64,000 nucleotides of DNA, from the NCBI RefSeq assembly GCF_029784135.1, contig NC_073744.1, positions 14,054,929-14,118,928 on the forward strand, given 5' to 3'. The notes beneath the pieces are model-generated. The model made no database searches and was not told the DNA's origin. It saw nothing but the letters and a program-made list of their open reading frames with translations. Positions within the stretch are counted from its first letter, which is position 1, and every line of letters begins with the position of its first letter. This DNA comes from Toxorhynchites rutilus septentrionalis. Its lineage: Eukaryota > Arthropoda > Insecta > Diptera > Culicidae. This document shows positions 1-11,892 of this stretch, piece after piece. Position numbers and translations under genes: made by a program.

Positions 1-176
1 GTTTTTTTTCATTGCCATCCAAAATGAGTCTTTTATTCAAATGCATGCGTGGTACTTAAATTTCAAATATATGATTTTGTGCCAAATAGTTAATCGTTAT
101 GGCGAGTATGGGTTAATAAAAGTCTAAATTCGAAAAGTTAACAGAGATGCTGCTCTTAGTGAAACAACGTGCCGTG

Positions 177-1192
177 CAGGGTTACCATATCTACAGGATA
201 ATCTGTATTTATACAGACTTTTCAGACTTTTTGAAACCAAGAATCTGTAGATACAGATTACAGATTTTTTTTGGTTTTAATACAGATTTACAGATTTTTC
301 AAAATAACGATATGTTACTATAGTACTGCTTTCTCATACTCAATCTAAGGCGAAAAGATGCAGAAGTCTGCGTCATCAGCTAGTTTTACAATACATACAT
401 TTCCCTTTTTTAGTGAAATGAAAAATGAAAAAAAAAAAATGAAAAAAATTCCTACATAGTGAAAAGGAATGTTTATGTGGTTGATGATATCCACGTAAAC
501 ATTCAACAATCATTCAAATTCAAAATAATTATGCCAACAAATGATACTAAAGCTAAGATTATGCTTCAAGATTGAACTAAATATAACCCTTTGCGGCCGC
601 AATTACGGCGGTGTGTGTTGTACTGGTCGTACTGGTATAACTTTGCGAGATTATGGAAGATGAATAAGATTAAAATTTTTTTTTGTAAACTTCTGATAAG
701 TATTTACTAAACAATGTTTTCATATTTATGTTTAAAAAATATTTGCATAATTCTTCTTTGTGTGATATCTTTCGCTTATACCACAAAAATAATTAGTTTA
801 ACGTCATTTGCCTTTCATTTTTCTGATTGAACATACAGAACAATGCTCGTTACAACTACACAGTGGCTCAATGCATAGAGTTTTCTATTGATCCTTTTCT
901 CAAGCAGGAATGACAATTTTTGTTTATACTAAGTACCGTTATCTATTATTCATAGAAGCAACGTTTTGGTTCGAAAATAAGTTCACAAGACATTAAAATT
1001 TGTTTAGAAAAAGTGTGAACGGGTATATTGTACGGGTATTAGGGTATTAGTATACCTCTTTGCTGTGGTGGCTGAAAGCAGACAAACGACTGTAATGAAA
1101 ATACAGACTTCGATACAGATTTTCTGAGAAAAAAACACAGACAAAACAGATTTTTTGAGACCAAAAACACAGATTTTATTATGGCAACCCTG
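177..1192. mobile_element. hAT-type non-autonomous element (MITE) with 8-bp TSD
   Basis: The ends are imperfect inverted repeats. The left end reads CAGGGTTACCATAT and the reverse complement of the right end reads CAGGGTTGCCATAA. The 8-bp sequence GTGCCGTG occurs directly before (169-176) and directly after (1193-1200) the element. An 8-bp duplication with a CAGGG-type end is the hAT superfamily signature. The interior is AT-rich, repeats words such as ACAGATT and CAGATTTT near both ends, and holds no transposase-like frame. It is therefore non-autonomous and would need a hAT transposase from elsewhere. Confidence 0.75.
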
Positions 1193-1320
1193 GTGCCGTG
1201 AATGGTCCCATCGCTTTACGGACATCGGGCTTGATTCTCGAATACACTTCACGGTGAAAACGATATGAACGGCACGCCATTGAACTACGTTTTACGGGTT
1301 AGTGAAGCGTCAAAGATAAT

Positions 1321-1800
1321 GATGGGTTTTCATGCAGAATGAGTATGGGAAAGTATGGGAAAAAATCGATCCTAAAATTTCAAAAAGTTATCCTATACAA
1401 AATGTTCACCACCTCGAAAAAACACCCCATGCCGAATTTCAGCTCAATCGGACTTAAGGGAGAGTGGCGCAAAGTTTTCAAAGTTTGAGTTTTTTGAAAA
1501 TGAAAAAATCACCCAAGGGGGAGTAAAGGAAATCGGGGTTTTCGAAAAAAAAATGTTGATGCCAAATGTCTTGAAATTGCATGAAACGTCGAGATATAGT
1601 TTCATCTCGACAATTTTTTTTGGTCAAAAATCGGCACTCTGGGACATTTGTTCGGAGTACGAAACGAAAAGTATGGTTTTGGGTACCAATAAAAATAGTT
1701 ATTTTCATTCGGAACTTGCTACGAAATGTTGATTTGCACGATAATATACCCTATGCAAAATATTAGCTCATTCGGACTTCATTTACTGGTGTCGCAGACG
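1321..1800 (+). repeat. dispersed repeat C, copy 1
   Basis: This stretch is closely similar, in the same orientation, to about 33230-33650. Shared blocks include ACAAAATGTTCACCACCTCG, GGACTTAAGGGAGAGTGGCG and GCAAAATATTAGCTCATT. No coding potential is visible. It runs directly into a family-A repeat end. The family is unidentified. Confidence 0.6.
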
Positions 1801-2115
1801 TTAAAATTTGAGTTACGAATGAAACACAAATTTCTGCATAACTCGAGAATTAATCAAGCAAATGAAACCAAATATGGCATGTGGAGGTTTTCGGGTGCAA
1901 TAAATGTTTCTTACGGTGGTTAGACACTACACCACCCTTTCTAAGGGGGAGCTGCCATACAAATTTCAATGGGGTCGATTAGAAGATCAATCAACGAACA
2001 GTTCTGCGATTGGATCCCTGAACTGGCTCATAGTAAAAAAACGTGAATGTTTGAAGGTATTGATAACAAAAAACAAATTTTGGGCGGGACGAAGTTTTCC
2101 GGGTCAGCTAGTGAA
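1800..2115 (+). repeat. family A interspersed repeat, 3' part
   Basis: Family A is recognised by modules containing TTCTGCATTACTCGAGAATT, AATCAAGCAAATGAAACC and CTGCCATACAAATG, and by a final segment reading TTTTGGGCGGGACGAAG then CCGGGTCAGCTAG. This copy has one module and the terminal segment, and ends near 2115. Other copies end or begin with the same terminus at 9252, 13784, 25214, 33102 and about 62500. The boundary style and internal tandem modules suggest a Helitron/Helentron-like non-autonomous family, but this is inference. No protein is encoded. Confidence 0.6.
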
Positions 2116-2119
2116 ATTA

Positions 2120-4290
2120 TAAAGAGATATGAAATAACATAAAAACGTGTTACATATTAAAGTGTGAATTTCTCTTTAATATACATACAACTGGAATTAA
2201 TGATTATTGCCCACGATTCGCTTGCTCAATACTTTTTCTATAAAAGAATTTAGGGAAGTTGGCAGGTATGTCGTATATGGTCATGAGAAAATTTATGCTG
2301 ACCCTTATGAACTCGGTATCTCGCATGATATACCTCCACGATGACACGTTGTCAGGCACACGAAACTATTCCAATTGAAAGCGTTCCAAAAAGACAAATT
2401 GTTCCACCAAAGTCTTCGCACACCGTGCGTCTCCTCCGTTGCCAACCCCTTGGTGGAGAACGGTCGTAACACTGCGCGACTGTAAATGATTTGCAAACAA
2501 AGCCTCTTATCGCAAGAAACACTTCCGGCTGACAGAATCAAGTCCAACCTCGGTGCTCGCTGTTCGCCATTGGAGACATTACTCCTTGCGCAACCAGTCA
2601 GTGCACTGTTGTTGTTTCGAGGACTTGCTTTTCAATGCCGTTGACAGAAGAGAAATTGAAATAAATTACTAATAATTCCATGGAAGGGCCGCAGCAACGT
2701 CTCGTTCTCCTTCCGGAACACCGCCGAGCTTGACCGAGCTAAATCCAACTGTTCATCCCACCAGAAGGCGTTGTTGCAGCTGAAGATCCTTCAAGTTTTC
2801 TCCTCTTTTGTTCCGATTTCGAAAGAACAGGACACTCCTATCCGAAAGCGGCAGAGATGAGACTTTTGATGAACGAACAAACTAACTTGAGTGAAGGAAA
2901 GAGGGTGGGAGAGAGCTAGCAAAAAAGCATCATCCATTCGACGAGAATGCGATATCATATTGAGACAGCTGGTGGCCTCGGGGTAGCAGGAAAAAAGGGG
3001 AAACTGGGGGAAAATAGTGTGAACACAAAAAGTTGAAACATCGGGAATTTTCACTGTGTGAGAAGCGGGCGTTCTCTCGGCTGCAGCATTGCAGCGAAAA
3101 AAAATAACCGATAAGCTTTTTTATTAGCTGTCAAAGGAATTGATTTCCTTTTTTATCACCCCCACCCTACGGGTAATATTCTGTCATTTTGTTTGGACCA
3201 TGGAAAAATGTCACTGAGATCTTGCAGCTTGCTGCTGGGCGGCGCAACGGGCAAAGTTTTCTTTTTTTTTTTTTGGATGCGTTCAGGATACAATAAAGAC
3301 AGGAAATTATGAAAAATCGGAAGTTTTCTTCCGCCACTGTAAGCTAACGCCGGAGTGCAGCCGGGAGGCGGACTAATTTGGGTGGATGACGAAAATTGGA
3401 CAAATTCCATCGAATATTCGGCTATCGGGCGATGTTTTGTCAGCTGTGTTGTTTTTTTGTTGGTTAGATGAAAAATGAACCAATGCAAGTTTTTTTATGG
3501 GGGAGAAGAAATTATATCCGCTGTTATGATTGTTGTGTTTTTTCCCATAAAGATGTATCTACTGGATATAATTTCGGTTTACCTCGAAATGACGATACTT
3601 TTTTTTGTGGCAGTTCATGAGTTTTCTTCTGAAAATGGACCTCTTTAACACTCCCATACTCGCGCGAAAAATCGTAACTCGTGTACTCACAGACTGCGTG
3701 CATCTCTGTAATACTGCTATTGTGTATTTTTAGGCGTTATTGGTATTTATTCTAAGAAAAAGATACAATTGAGCGAAAAAACTCCAGAAAATATTTTTTC
3801 TTTAACTTTAATCAGTTTTAATAGTCTTTTAATTCAGCCACCTCATTCATTCTTGACCTGTCAGACTTATGCGCGAGCATAGGAAGGGTAAAAATGTTTC
3901 ACACCACACTATTGCTTCCAGTATCAGCATGGTCAATGCAATGGATAAACGGAGAACTTTTACCGATACAGGAAAATCTAATAAATAAGCGATATGGGAG
4001 AACAGTAGCGAAGTTTTATTCTGAAGTGCAGTTTGATTTAGTCAGTGAAACTTGTGCAGTTCGTAGAAAATGATTAATAGTGACACGGAGGACACGGACA
4101 TTTGTGAGGATATGTTGCGAAGATTTCACTCTTCCATATTATGGGGTTTCGGATCAGAACGAACTGCACTGTCTCAGGTTTTGTAAGCGACTACCACATG
4201 GTTTATTTTTTCCTTTCTTGCTAGTTCACAAATCCTTATTATCTATCTACTCCGTTTTCCTGCCTATTCGTTTTTTATCTTATCGCTAGG
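2120..4290. other. unassigned low-copy region, no gene seen
   Basis: The composition is more GC-balanced than in the neighbouring repeats, particularly 2300-3400. Open frames here are short and do not resemble any family I recognise. No RNA gene was seen. It may be intergenic or intronic host DNA. Confidence 0.4.
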
Positions 4291-4302
4291 ATGCCGAGAA
4301 CG

Positions 4303-4540
4303 CCGATCATAAAACAACCCTCGTCATGCTTATGGATTTCGTCACCCATGTGGCCATATCCTAAAATAAACATGACGAGGCGATAACGATCGTCTGTACT
4401 ATATGCCTGATATTCTTATGATATGATTCTGTGAGACGAACCGATCATAAAAGATGTTTCACTATGTTTATGGATTTACCTCCCACGAAGCTAAATTCTG
4501 AATAAACACGGCGAGACGATAACGATCGTTCGTACCACAA
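4303..4540. repeat. diverged tandem duplication, about 137-bp unit
   Basis: CCGATCATAAAA recurs at 4303 and 4441, and CGATAACGATCG recurs at 4381 and 4517. ATAAACA plus GGCGAGACGAT-like blocks lie in between. Two units of about 136-138 bp are visible and well diverged. The function is unknown. Confidence 0.5.
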
Positions 4541-5129
4541 CATCCATCGTGGAGTCGATCAATTTTTCTGTCTTCTATCGCCAAAGTCACATTGAACTGA
4601 GCACAGTCAGGGAAAAAATGAAAAAAAATCGCCTTCGAATTCGGATGAGTTTTTGCTTCTTCCAGCAGTTTCTCCGTCAACATGACTCAACAGTCATTCG
4701 GGCGTTTAGTTGCTATCTCACTCTACGACTCGTCTCATCTCATTTATTTCTTCCCTGTCAAATGGACTTCATTGCATGTTGAAGTGACTTCCTCCAAAAT
4801 GAATTCGCTTCTTTTTCTCTCATGTATCACGTATGCATGTATCGATGTTTGGGCTCAACGTGGTTTGACATATACTCCAGGTGAGCTAGATTTTTTTTTG
4901 TATAATTACTTACACATATAAAATAGTGTGTAGTGCTGTGTTCAGAAACACTGATAAATTTGTGAAATTTGTATCCCGTTCTTCTGTATGTTTTTTTTCA
5001 CAAAATTGATCTCGGAGACAAAGTGAACTAAAATTTTGTTTGGAATTCCTTCCGAATTTCCATTATCCACAGTTAGTGGTTTCATCACATGCCCCACGAT
5101 TTAATTTTAGTCTCATTAATTGCCCTAGA

Positions 5130-5480
5130 TTAATTGAGGAATGGGTGTGACAAATCCTAACTGCTACATGCCTGATTATTTTCTAGTTTTTGGTACATTA
5201 TCTGTATTATTATTATGTTTAAAGCACATTGAAACCGTTTAAGGTAAAGTTTTTTACTTTTTTTTTCCAGTTTTTAGTACATTATTTATAGCGTGAGTAC
5301 TAACTCTACAATAAAATCATTGAACAAGTTTTCATATTTTGATTCCTCACTTCGTTTTTCGGAATGTTTCCATGATGTACTGTTTACTATTAGTCAAATA
5401 ATTTCATTTGATACCAATATTTACGAGGTTTTCAAAAAACAATATATCGCCACATCCGCTTGCGATACGCTATCATGAGC
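5130..5480 (+). repeat. dispersed repeat D, copy 1
   Basis: This is similar to 14280-14545 in the same orientation. Both carry a pair of TTTTTAGTACATTA words separated by about 100 bases, an AAACCGTTTAA block and CTCTACAATAAAA, followed by AT-rich DNA with AGTCAAATAA. It is non-coding and probably part of a larger mobile repeat. Confidence 0.5.
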
Positions 5481-5481
5481 A

Positions 5482-5836
5482 ATGCTGACACAGCCTTTGC
5501 TATTGCCATCACGTTTGTTCAAACAAAAAAATTGGGCCATTCTTTACAATATAACAAGTATTCGGTCCAAAATTGCAAATGGCAAATATATCCACATTTT
5601 TAGTTTGGTTAATCGGAAAGAAAATCGAAAGTGTAATTTCCTTGAGAACTCCATATCCGTCTACTGATCAACAACTCATCTGTATTCTGAAAACCGATCG
5701 AGTCAGAAACACCCGAACCGATCGCAATATTATCTCATGTCATCCATTTGACTCAAGCTTCGTGTTTCGTGTTCCGTGCGAAAATGGTAATGAATTTCCG
5801 GGTGAAATGAACACGTTTTTTAAACAAAAGTTATAA
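5482..5836 (+). pseudogene. degenerate protein-like segment related to the foldback loop (39902-40260)
   Basis: The plus-strand translation contains STFLVWLIGKK, then ICILKTDRVRNTRT and SCHPFD. The minus-strand translation of 39902-40114 has CTFLIWIVNKTRREE, then LTRILKSDRVKITR and FCHPFDF in the same order. The nucleotide word GCTGACACAGCCTTTGCTAT is also shared just upstream in both places. Two copies of one once-coding sequence are likely, now frameshifted. I do not recognise the protein family and assign no function. Confidence 0.4.
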
Positions 5837-6249
5837 ATGAAAATAGGTTCTACCGAAAAAAAAAAGAAAATAGACTCTAATATGAATTCTGTGTAACAAA
5901 ATAACACCATCTCTGCAAGTGGGGAATTTTTTTTAACGAGAACTGTCTCTGATAATGGTTTTAAATTATGAATAAATTTTTGGCAGAAATACAAGAAGGT
6001 TTATAGAAAAATAGTTAAGTTAGGGTCAGGACTATGTCCCTATAGTATGTAAACAACATAGAGTAATAATTTTCATTCAATTTTTAGCAATTTAAAATTA
6101 CTTTGTTGATCTAACACTTTTATCGCCTTGCATGGTAGATGGAAAATGTAGAAAGCGTTTTCCCAAAGATTTCACCAACGTCACGATCGCAAGCGTATGC
6201 GAATGTCCAATATATCAAAGGAAAAAAATGGGTGGGTTATATCTATGAT

Positions 6250-7460
6250 ATAACCGCAAGGTTGACGTGGGACTACCTTAGCTTAGCAATCACTTGTTTG
6301 TATTGATTAAATTCTTGATTGAATGAAACAATTTCCGAATTCAATTGAATTCAATATATTTGCTTTGTGAGTAAAAAGATTGAACATGTAAGGTCAATTC
6401 ATGCATTGTGATAGTTATGTTCTTCGTTACAAGTAAATTAAATGACAGTCCTTTTACGGACAAAATATGTGAACAGAAAAATAATCAAACGATTATTTTA
6501 TTTTACATTTCCCTCTGAAGTTTGCATCTCTCAAGTGTACGCACTTCTCGAACCGCGAATTTGCTTGAAATCGAAAGTTCATTCGCCTCTAGTGTCTGCA
6601 CCATTTTTCCAGGTTCCTAAGTTTAGAAGACCGTGTTAGGGAAACACATAGACAAGCGAGTACAAAAGTATTCGCAGTTTACATTTATTTGCAAAGTCGA
6701 TTTCCCCAGAAACCTTGGATCTGAAGTCTGTGTTAGGGAAACACATTTTCAGAATTTGTAATGCCAATTTCCCCAGACACCTTGATTCTGAAGTCTGTGT
6801 TGGGGAAACACATTTCAGTCGGAACAAAAATACCCCCGACCTGCATGTATCTGCAATGCCGATTTCCCTACGCTCCATGGATTGAAGTCTGTGTTAGGGA
6901 AACACATTTCAGTCGGAACAAAAATGCCCCCAATTTGCATGAATTTGCAATGCCGATTTCCTCCAGGCACCTTTGTTTTGAAATCTCTGTTGGGGAACAT
7001 ATTTGGGTGGGAACAAAAACTCCCCCTACTTTCATGTGTTTGCGATGCCGATTTCTCCAACGCTGTTTGTTTTTGAAGTCTGTGTTAGGGAACACGTTTC
7101 GGTGAGTACGAAAACCCCTCTACTTTCATGTATTTGCAATGTCGATTTGCCCAAGGCTGCTTAGTTTTGATGGCTGTGTTGGGGAAACCGTAAATCGAAC
7201 TAATCGAAACGAGGCAGCTAGGGCGTTTAGACAACGCTTAAAATTTTACAGTTATTATATTGTTTATCTAATGAAAAATAACATTTTATTAATTGCAATA
7301 GACGCGTAGAAATATTTCCTATCAATTGATGCAAACATCTTCCCGATCCAGTAAGAAATGTTCGAGTTATAAGCATTTGGAATCTTTCATTTTTTCCTGC
7401 ATGTTCTGTGTTTAGGTTTTCATTTTACCCCATATATCACGGTTAGACGTAGTCCCACGA
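6250..7460. repeat. possible MITE framing a minisatellite
   Basis: GTGGGACTAC near 6268 is matched by its inverse GTAGTCCCAC near 7450, with surrounding GGTTGACGT and GGTTAGACGT words. This could be the remains of terminal or subterminal repeats enclosing the minisatellite at 6633-7190. The inverted match is only 10 bases and no target duplication was found, so this is tentative. Confidence 0.25.
6633..7190. repeat. minisatellite, about 95-bp unit, 6-7 copies
   Basis: The word GTGTTAGGGAAACACA or a variant recurs at about 6633, 6730, 6797, 6891, 6986, 7082 and 7176. Most spacings are 94-97 and one unit is short (67). Units also share TTGCAATGCCGATTTCC and GGAACAAAAA. Open frames across it on both strands are by-products of the repeat. 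Confidence 0.7.
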
Positions 7461-7814
7461 CAAAATTCACAAATATCAACAACGGAGACATTGAAAATTG
7501 AAAATTTGAGTAATATCATATTCGCCTCAGCTGAGCAAAACATTCATGTTCATATAAATTTTGAGTTTTGCAGATCGATGAAGAGCAATTAGTACAATTG
7601 CAAGTCCGTGAATAAATGAAGCAATATGGTTATGTTTCGAATTCAGAGTACCGACGTGAACACTCCTCGATTGAACGACAACCATGGAATAATTTGCTAC
7701 CAAATTGGTCGGTACATCAACTTCAATGAATTTGTCTGGCGTATTTTCGATTTTTCAATTTATGAAAATTTGGCCGTCTATCTTGAAAACAGCAAACGTA
7801 TATTTTCCACCAAA

Positions 7815-9252
7815 TGATGTTTATGGCAGTACAACTGGACTACTGGACCGATTAACATGAAAATTGGTATTTAGGGATTTTAGGGGCCGGGGAAGGTTTT
7901 CGTGATAGTTTGAGACCCCTCCTCCCTCTCCAAGGTGGGGCTGCCATACAAATTAAACACAAATTACTACATTACTCGACAATTAATCGAGCAAATGAAA
8001 CGGAATTAGGCATATGGAGATTTTAGGGTGCAATAAATGGTTCTATGGTGGTTAGACTCTCCACCCCCCTCTCTAAGGGGGGGGGCTGCCATACGAAAGA
8101 AAAACAAATTTCTGCATTACTCGAGAATTAATCAAGCAAATGAAACCAAATTTGGCATGTGGAGGTTTTAGGTTGCAATAAATGTTTTTACGGTGATTGG
8201 ATACTCCTCCCCCCTCTCTTAAGGGGAATTGTCATACAAATGAAATACTAATTTCTGCATTACACGAGAACTAATCAAGCAAATGAAACCAAATTAGGCA
8301 TATTGAGGTTTTAGGGTGCAATAAATGTTTCCATGATGGCAAGACTCTCCATCCCCCTCTCTAAGGGGGTCCATCATACAAATGAAACATAAATTTCTGC
8401 ATTATTCGAGAATTGATCAAGCAAATGAAACCAAATTTGGCACGTGAATTACAGGGGGCACACAAACACAAACTTCTGCATAACTCGAGAACTAATCAAG
8501 CGAATGTAGCCAAATTTGGGATGTGAGGGTTTTTGGGTATGCGAAATGTTTTTATGATGGTATGACACCCCTCCCTCCTCTGGAATCCTCTGGAATGAAG
8601 AGGGAGGCCCATAAAAGTAGTACACATATTTGAACCAAAAATATTCCAACCAAACATGACAATTGAAAGTTTTCGGAAAACTCTGAAGAAAAAAGGGAAA
8701 ATTCTGAAAATTAAATTTCCATATGTTCTTCAATTACATACATATTACAATTACAAGTGCTGTTAGTCCATTTGATGTTTGCGCTAGCGAAATTCATCTT
8801 TGTTAGAAACTGGAAATGGATTTTAATGTGATGAAACACATTCCTATATCTTCTTCTATCTATACCAATAAAAAAGTATCGCCGAATGTGCTGATGAGAG
8901 CAGAACTCGAGAAAGGAATTGCCCGATTTAGGGCTGTCTTTATTCTACCATATTTTTTGTATAAAACATTTATTCCATGTAACGGAGAAACATGTTATTT
9001 GCAAGTGGTTGAAAAATTTTGAACGAGAATTGTGTCTGAAAATAATCTGATATTATAGTGATAAGCTTTGGTACAAATACTAGGAATTTTATCGTAAAAG
9101 GTAAATTCAACGGGGTCGATTAGAAGATGAATCAATGAATAGTTCTGCGATTGGACCCATGAACTTGCTCATAGTAAGAAAACGTGAATGTTTGAAGGTA
9201 TTAATAACAAAAACAAATTTTGGGCGGGACGAAGTTTGCCGGGTCAGCTAGT
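7815..9252 (+). repeat. family A interspersed repeat, long copy
   Basis: This begins near ATGAAAATTGGTATTTAGGG and contains about five modules. Each has a polypyrimidine/polyG stretch (CCCTCTCTAAGGGGG), CTGCCATACAAATGAAA and CTCGAGAATTAATCAAGC. It ends with TTTTGGGCGGGACGAAG and GCCGGGTCAGCTAGT at 9252. The segment 8760-9060, with TCCATGTAACGGAGAAA, is shared with the copies near 24100-24350 (inverted) and 32815-32900. No credible ORF is present. Confidence 0.65.
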
Positions 9253-9466
9253 TTAATATAAAAATGGCTTGACGGAATATTTGGAAGTTTTTCAACCAGT
9301 GCTTTGATAATCAATTGACATATGACAATTCATAAAATGAAGCTTTCGAGCTCTGTGAATTATCCTAATGTCATGTTGGTAAGATCTTACGGCGACAACC
9401 GAGAATTCTTGGGGCTTTAACATTTTTTATTCGTTTACATTTGGCATTAGCATAAGCTGAATAGTA

Positions 9467-10196
9467 CGAGGGTCACTATTTATATTTCGGGAATAGGAAC
9501 AAAAACAAATAGTTAAGCTGCGAATATATTTTTATTGTTTTTCAAAGTACTCGCCACGATGATCGATACACTTTTGCATGCGCTTAAACCAATTTTCAAA
9601 GCATTTATTCCAATCGACACGAGCCTTTTTTTTTGAGCGATTGTCAAATTATGTGGGATCCAACGTGAACATTATTTTCGCACAACTAAGTGTTCATGTA
9701 AAATCGCATATATGCTGGTGTAACTAATGCTTAGGGATGCCTCAATCGCACAATAGGTTACATGACGATCTTGCTTAATCATTTCGTGCACAGCATCGAT
9801 GTTTTCTGGCACTACAGTCGATTTTGGACGACCTTCACGAAACTCGTCGGACAGCGAACTACGACCACGATTGAATTCACTATACCTGCGATACACAGTG
9901 GTTTTTGATGGAGCTTCATCGCCAAAAGTCAAATTAAGTTGATTGACGCACTCTTGTTGTGATAATCCACGTCGAAAGTCGTAAAAAATCATCGCACGAA
10001 AATGTTCACGATTCAGTTCCATTTTTTTGCCGAGACAAAACTTTCAACTAAATATAAAATAAACAAATAGCGTCCGTATGACAAAATGTTCTGAGTACGT
10101 ATATCGTCAAAAATGTCAAACTTTACGATGGAACCGTCAGATGGACTCACATGACATCAGTGTTGCCAATTCCCGAAATATAAATAGTGACCCTCG
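9467..10196 (-). mobile_element. internally deleted mariner, copy A (730 bp)
   Basis: Terminal inverted repeats begin CGAGGGTCACTATTTATATT at both ends and are bounded by TA (9465-9466 and 10197-10198), the Tc1/mariner target duplication. Read on the minus strand, the element holds the N-terminal third of a mariner transposase joined directly to its C-terminal end. The middle, with all three catalytic Asp residues, is missing. The copy at 11893-12602 has the same junction, so this deleted form has itself been mobilised. Confidence 0.9.
9672..10022 (-). pseudogene. mariner transposase N-terminal fragment
   Basis: The 116-codon frame starts MELNREHFRAMIFYDFRRGL, the helix-turn-helix beginning of a mariner transposase. 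It continues through the linker with FNRGRSSLSDEFREGRPKS and the second DNA-binding helix set (DRHVTYCAIEASLSISYTSI). A stop codon follows LVVRK. The inverted copy at 12048 reads Leu there and continues to WIPHNLTIAQKK. Full-length mariner transposases are about 345 residues. The product could at most bind terminal repeats and cannot catalyse transposition. Confidence 0.85.
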
Positions 10197-10199
10197 TAA

Positions 10200-11890
10200 C
10201 AGGCCCGTTTATCTAAGCGCTTATTTGTTAAGCATTCCCATTCGACACACTCTTAGCCACTCAAAATCAAAACACTTCGGTCAAAAATGGTTCATCCGAG
10301 AAGCTGCTGATGGCATCGTTTGCGGTGCCATAACTCACCGAGCCGAGCGGTTTCCGTACACTGAATTTATCAAAAAGTGCTTGTGATATCTCGAATTCTT
10401 CCAATATATCATCTTCGATGGCTACTCTTTCCGTTTTTTCTCTCTATCTCATTCATCCCCGTTCCTGAACCCCGGGCTTCTCCCGGTGAAAATAATTGAA
10501 TACTTTCGTTCGCCCGACAACCAAACAAATGACTGCGTGTTTCTGATGAATATGCTGAATATCGACCGCCGAGCGCCGAGATGGATACCGTCGCCAGCAT
10601 CACATTTTCATGATTGTATCATATACCTCCCAAAAACTGTTAGACACGGAAACAGGCCCTCGCGTCACGGAGGAAGTCACTTCCGGACTGCTGGGAAAAG
10701 ACAAGAGACAAGAGCCAGAAATACAAATCACCGTCATAAATCATTCTTTCTATCAGTATTTTGTGTGTGTGTGGGAGGGGGTGAGAAAGTGGGGTGGCGG
10801 CGGGATGAATGACAGGGGGATGGTGTGTAGGTGTGGGAATGTGTGTGTTTGTCTATCTTTTGTCTTTTGCCAGCTCATCCCGGCGGCGTGGTCTGGCGTG
10901 TCACGAAATAAACAGAAAGAAAGAAAACTGTCTCCGGTGGAAACACCCCCGCCGGAAGGTCCGATGGGAGGGAGACGCATCTTCGCAGTGCCTTTTTTCC
11001 TTCCTCAGGCCAAAAAGGATTTCTACCAAATAAATATTAATAATTTTCTGCCTCGAAGACGACAACGCCGTTAGCGACAGCGGCAGCCGAGCTGGGTGGT
11101 TCTCAGCCTCAGCCAAGCCTGAGAGTGGAAGGTAATTTGGCAGGCTTCTAGGCAGAAAATGTGGGTTTGTGTGTGTGTCTGTATATAAATACATATATTT
11201 TCGCGTCGCAATCGAGGGCAACAAATCCGAGAAGAAAAATTGTGACCTACAATTCGCTGCTTGAAACAGGTCCTCTCGTTTCGGGGAAAACTGGAACGGA
11301 GCAGCAGCAACCTTCACCACCCAGAGCCGACGTAATCCTTTATCCTTTATTTCTATGACACGCTTATTTTCCTCCGCTGATGTGGAGCAAATTTGAAGAG
11401 TGCCCCTAGAGCGAATTGCGCGCTAAGATTTTGTTTGTCAATTCGTGAAACTAGGTAAAAGGTTGCTGCTGATGTTGTTGAAGGAATTTTGTTCCAATTG
11501 TTCATTTTCGAGTGTTGGACTGTGACGAGGAGTTAGCTATTGCATGGGTTGTATGGCTTCTTGACTAGTTTTTCATGAATAACATCGTCATCGAAGCCAC
11601 TTATAAAGCAACAATGATCATTATTATTTGGCAATTTAATTGTGTAACTGCCATCAATGAAGATGACCATCAACCATAAGTACGATAAGCCTATCGCATT
11701 GAAAATGTCGAGTTTTGTTCCAATAATAATTGTGTAGAACGTTTGCATGCAATGGAAATGCTTTGTAAGAGCAGCTAAGTACACTGTATAGAATCTGGAA
11801 TTACGACGAATGAAAGATATTCATAACATACTGTCGGCCCTATCAGAATTTGCTTCGGGTGAAACTTCTGTGGGTAGCTGTTATTTGCTC
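10200..11890. other. spacer between the two deleted mariners, no gene seen
   Basis: This is low-copy DNA, more GC-rich around 10400-11350, with a short TG-rich stretch near 10757-10860. Overlapping open frames on both strands are compositional and none resembles a known family. Because the flanking mariners are in opposite orientation, a transcript through here could fold with a stem of about 700 bp. Confidence 0.4.
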
Positions 11891-11892
11891 GC

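Noticed and set aside
6633..7190. CRISPR-like array (regular repeats with variable intervals)
   Set aside because: Units are about 95 bp with diverged repeats, the 'spacers' are themselves homologous between units, and the context is eukaryotic. This is a minisatellite.
10409..11358. Overlapping open frames on both strands (up to 154 codons)
   Set aside because: They overlap on opposite strands, are rich in compositional runs (TG/CA) and show no recognisable motif.
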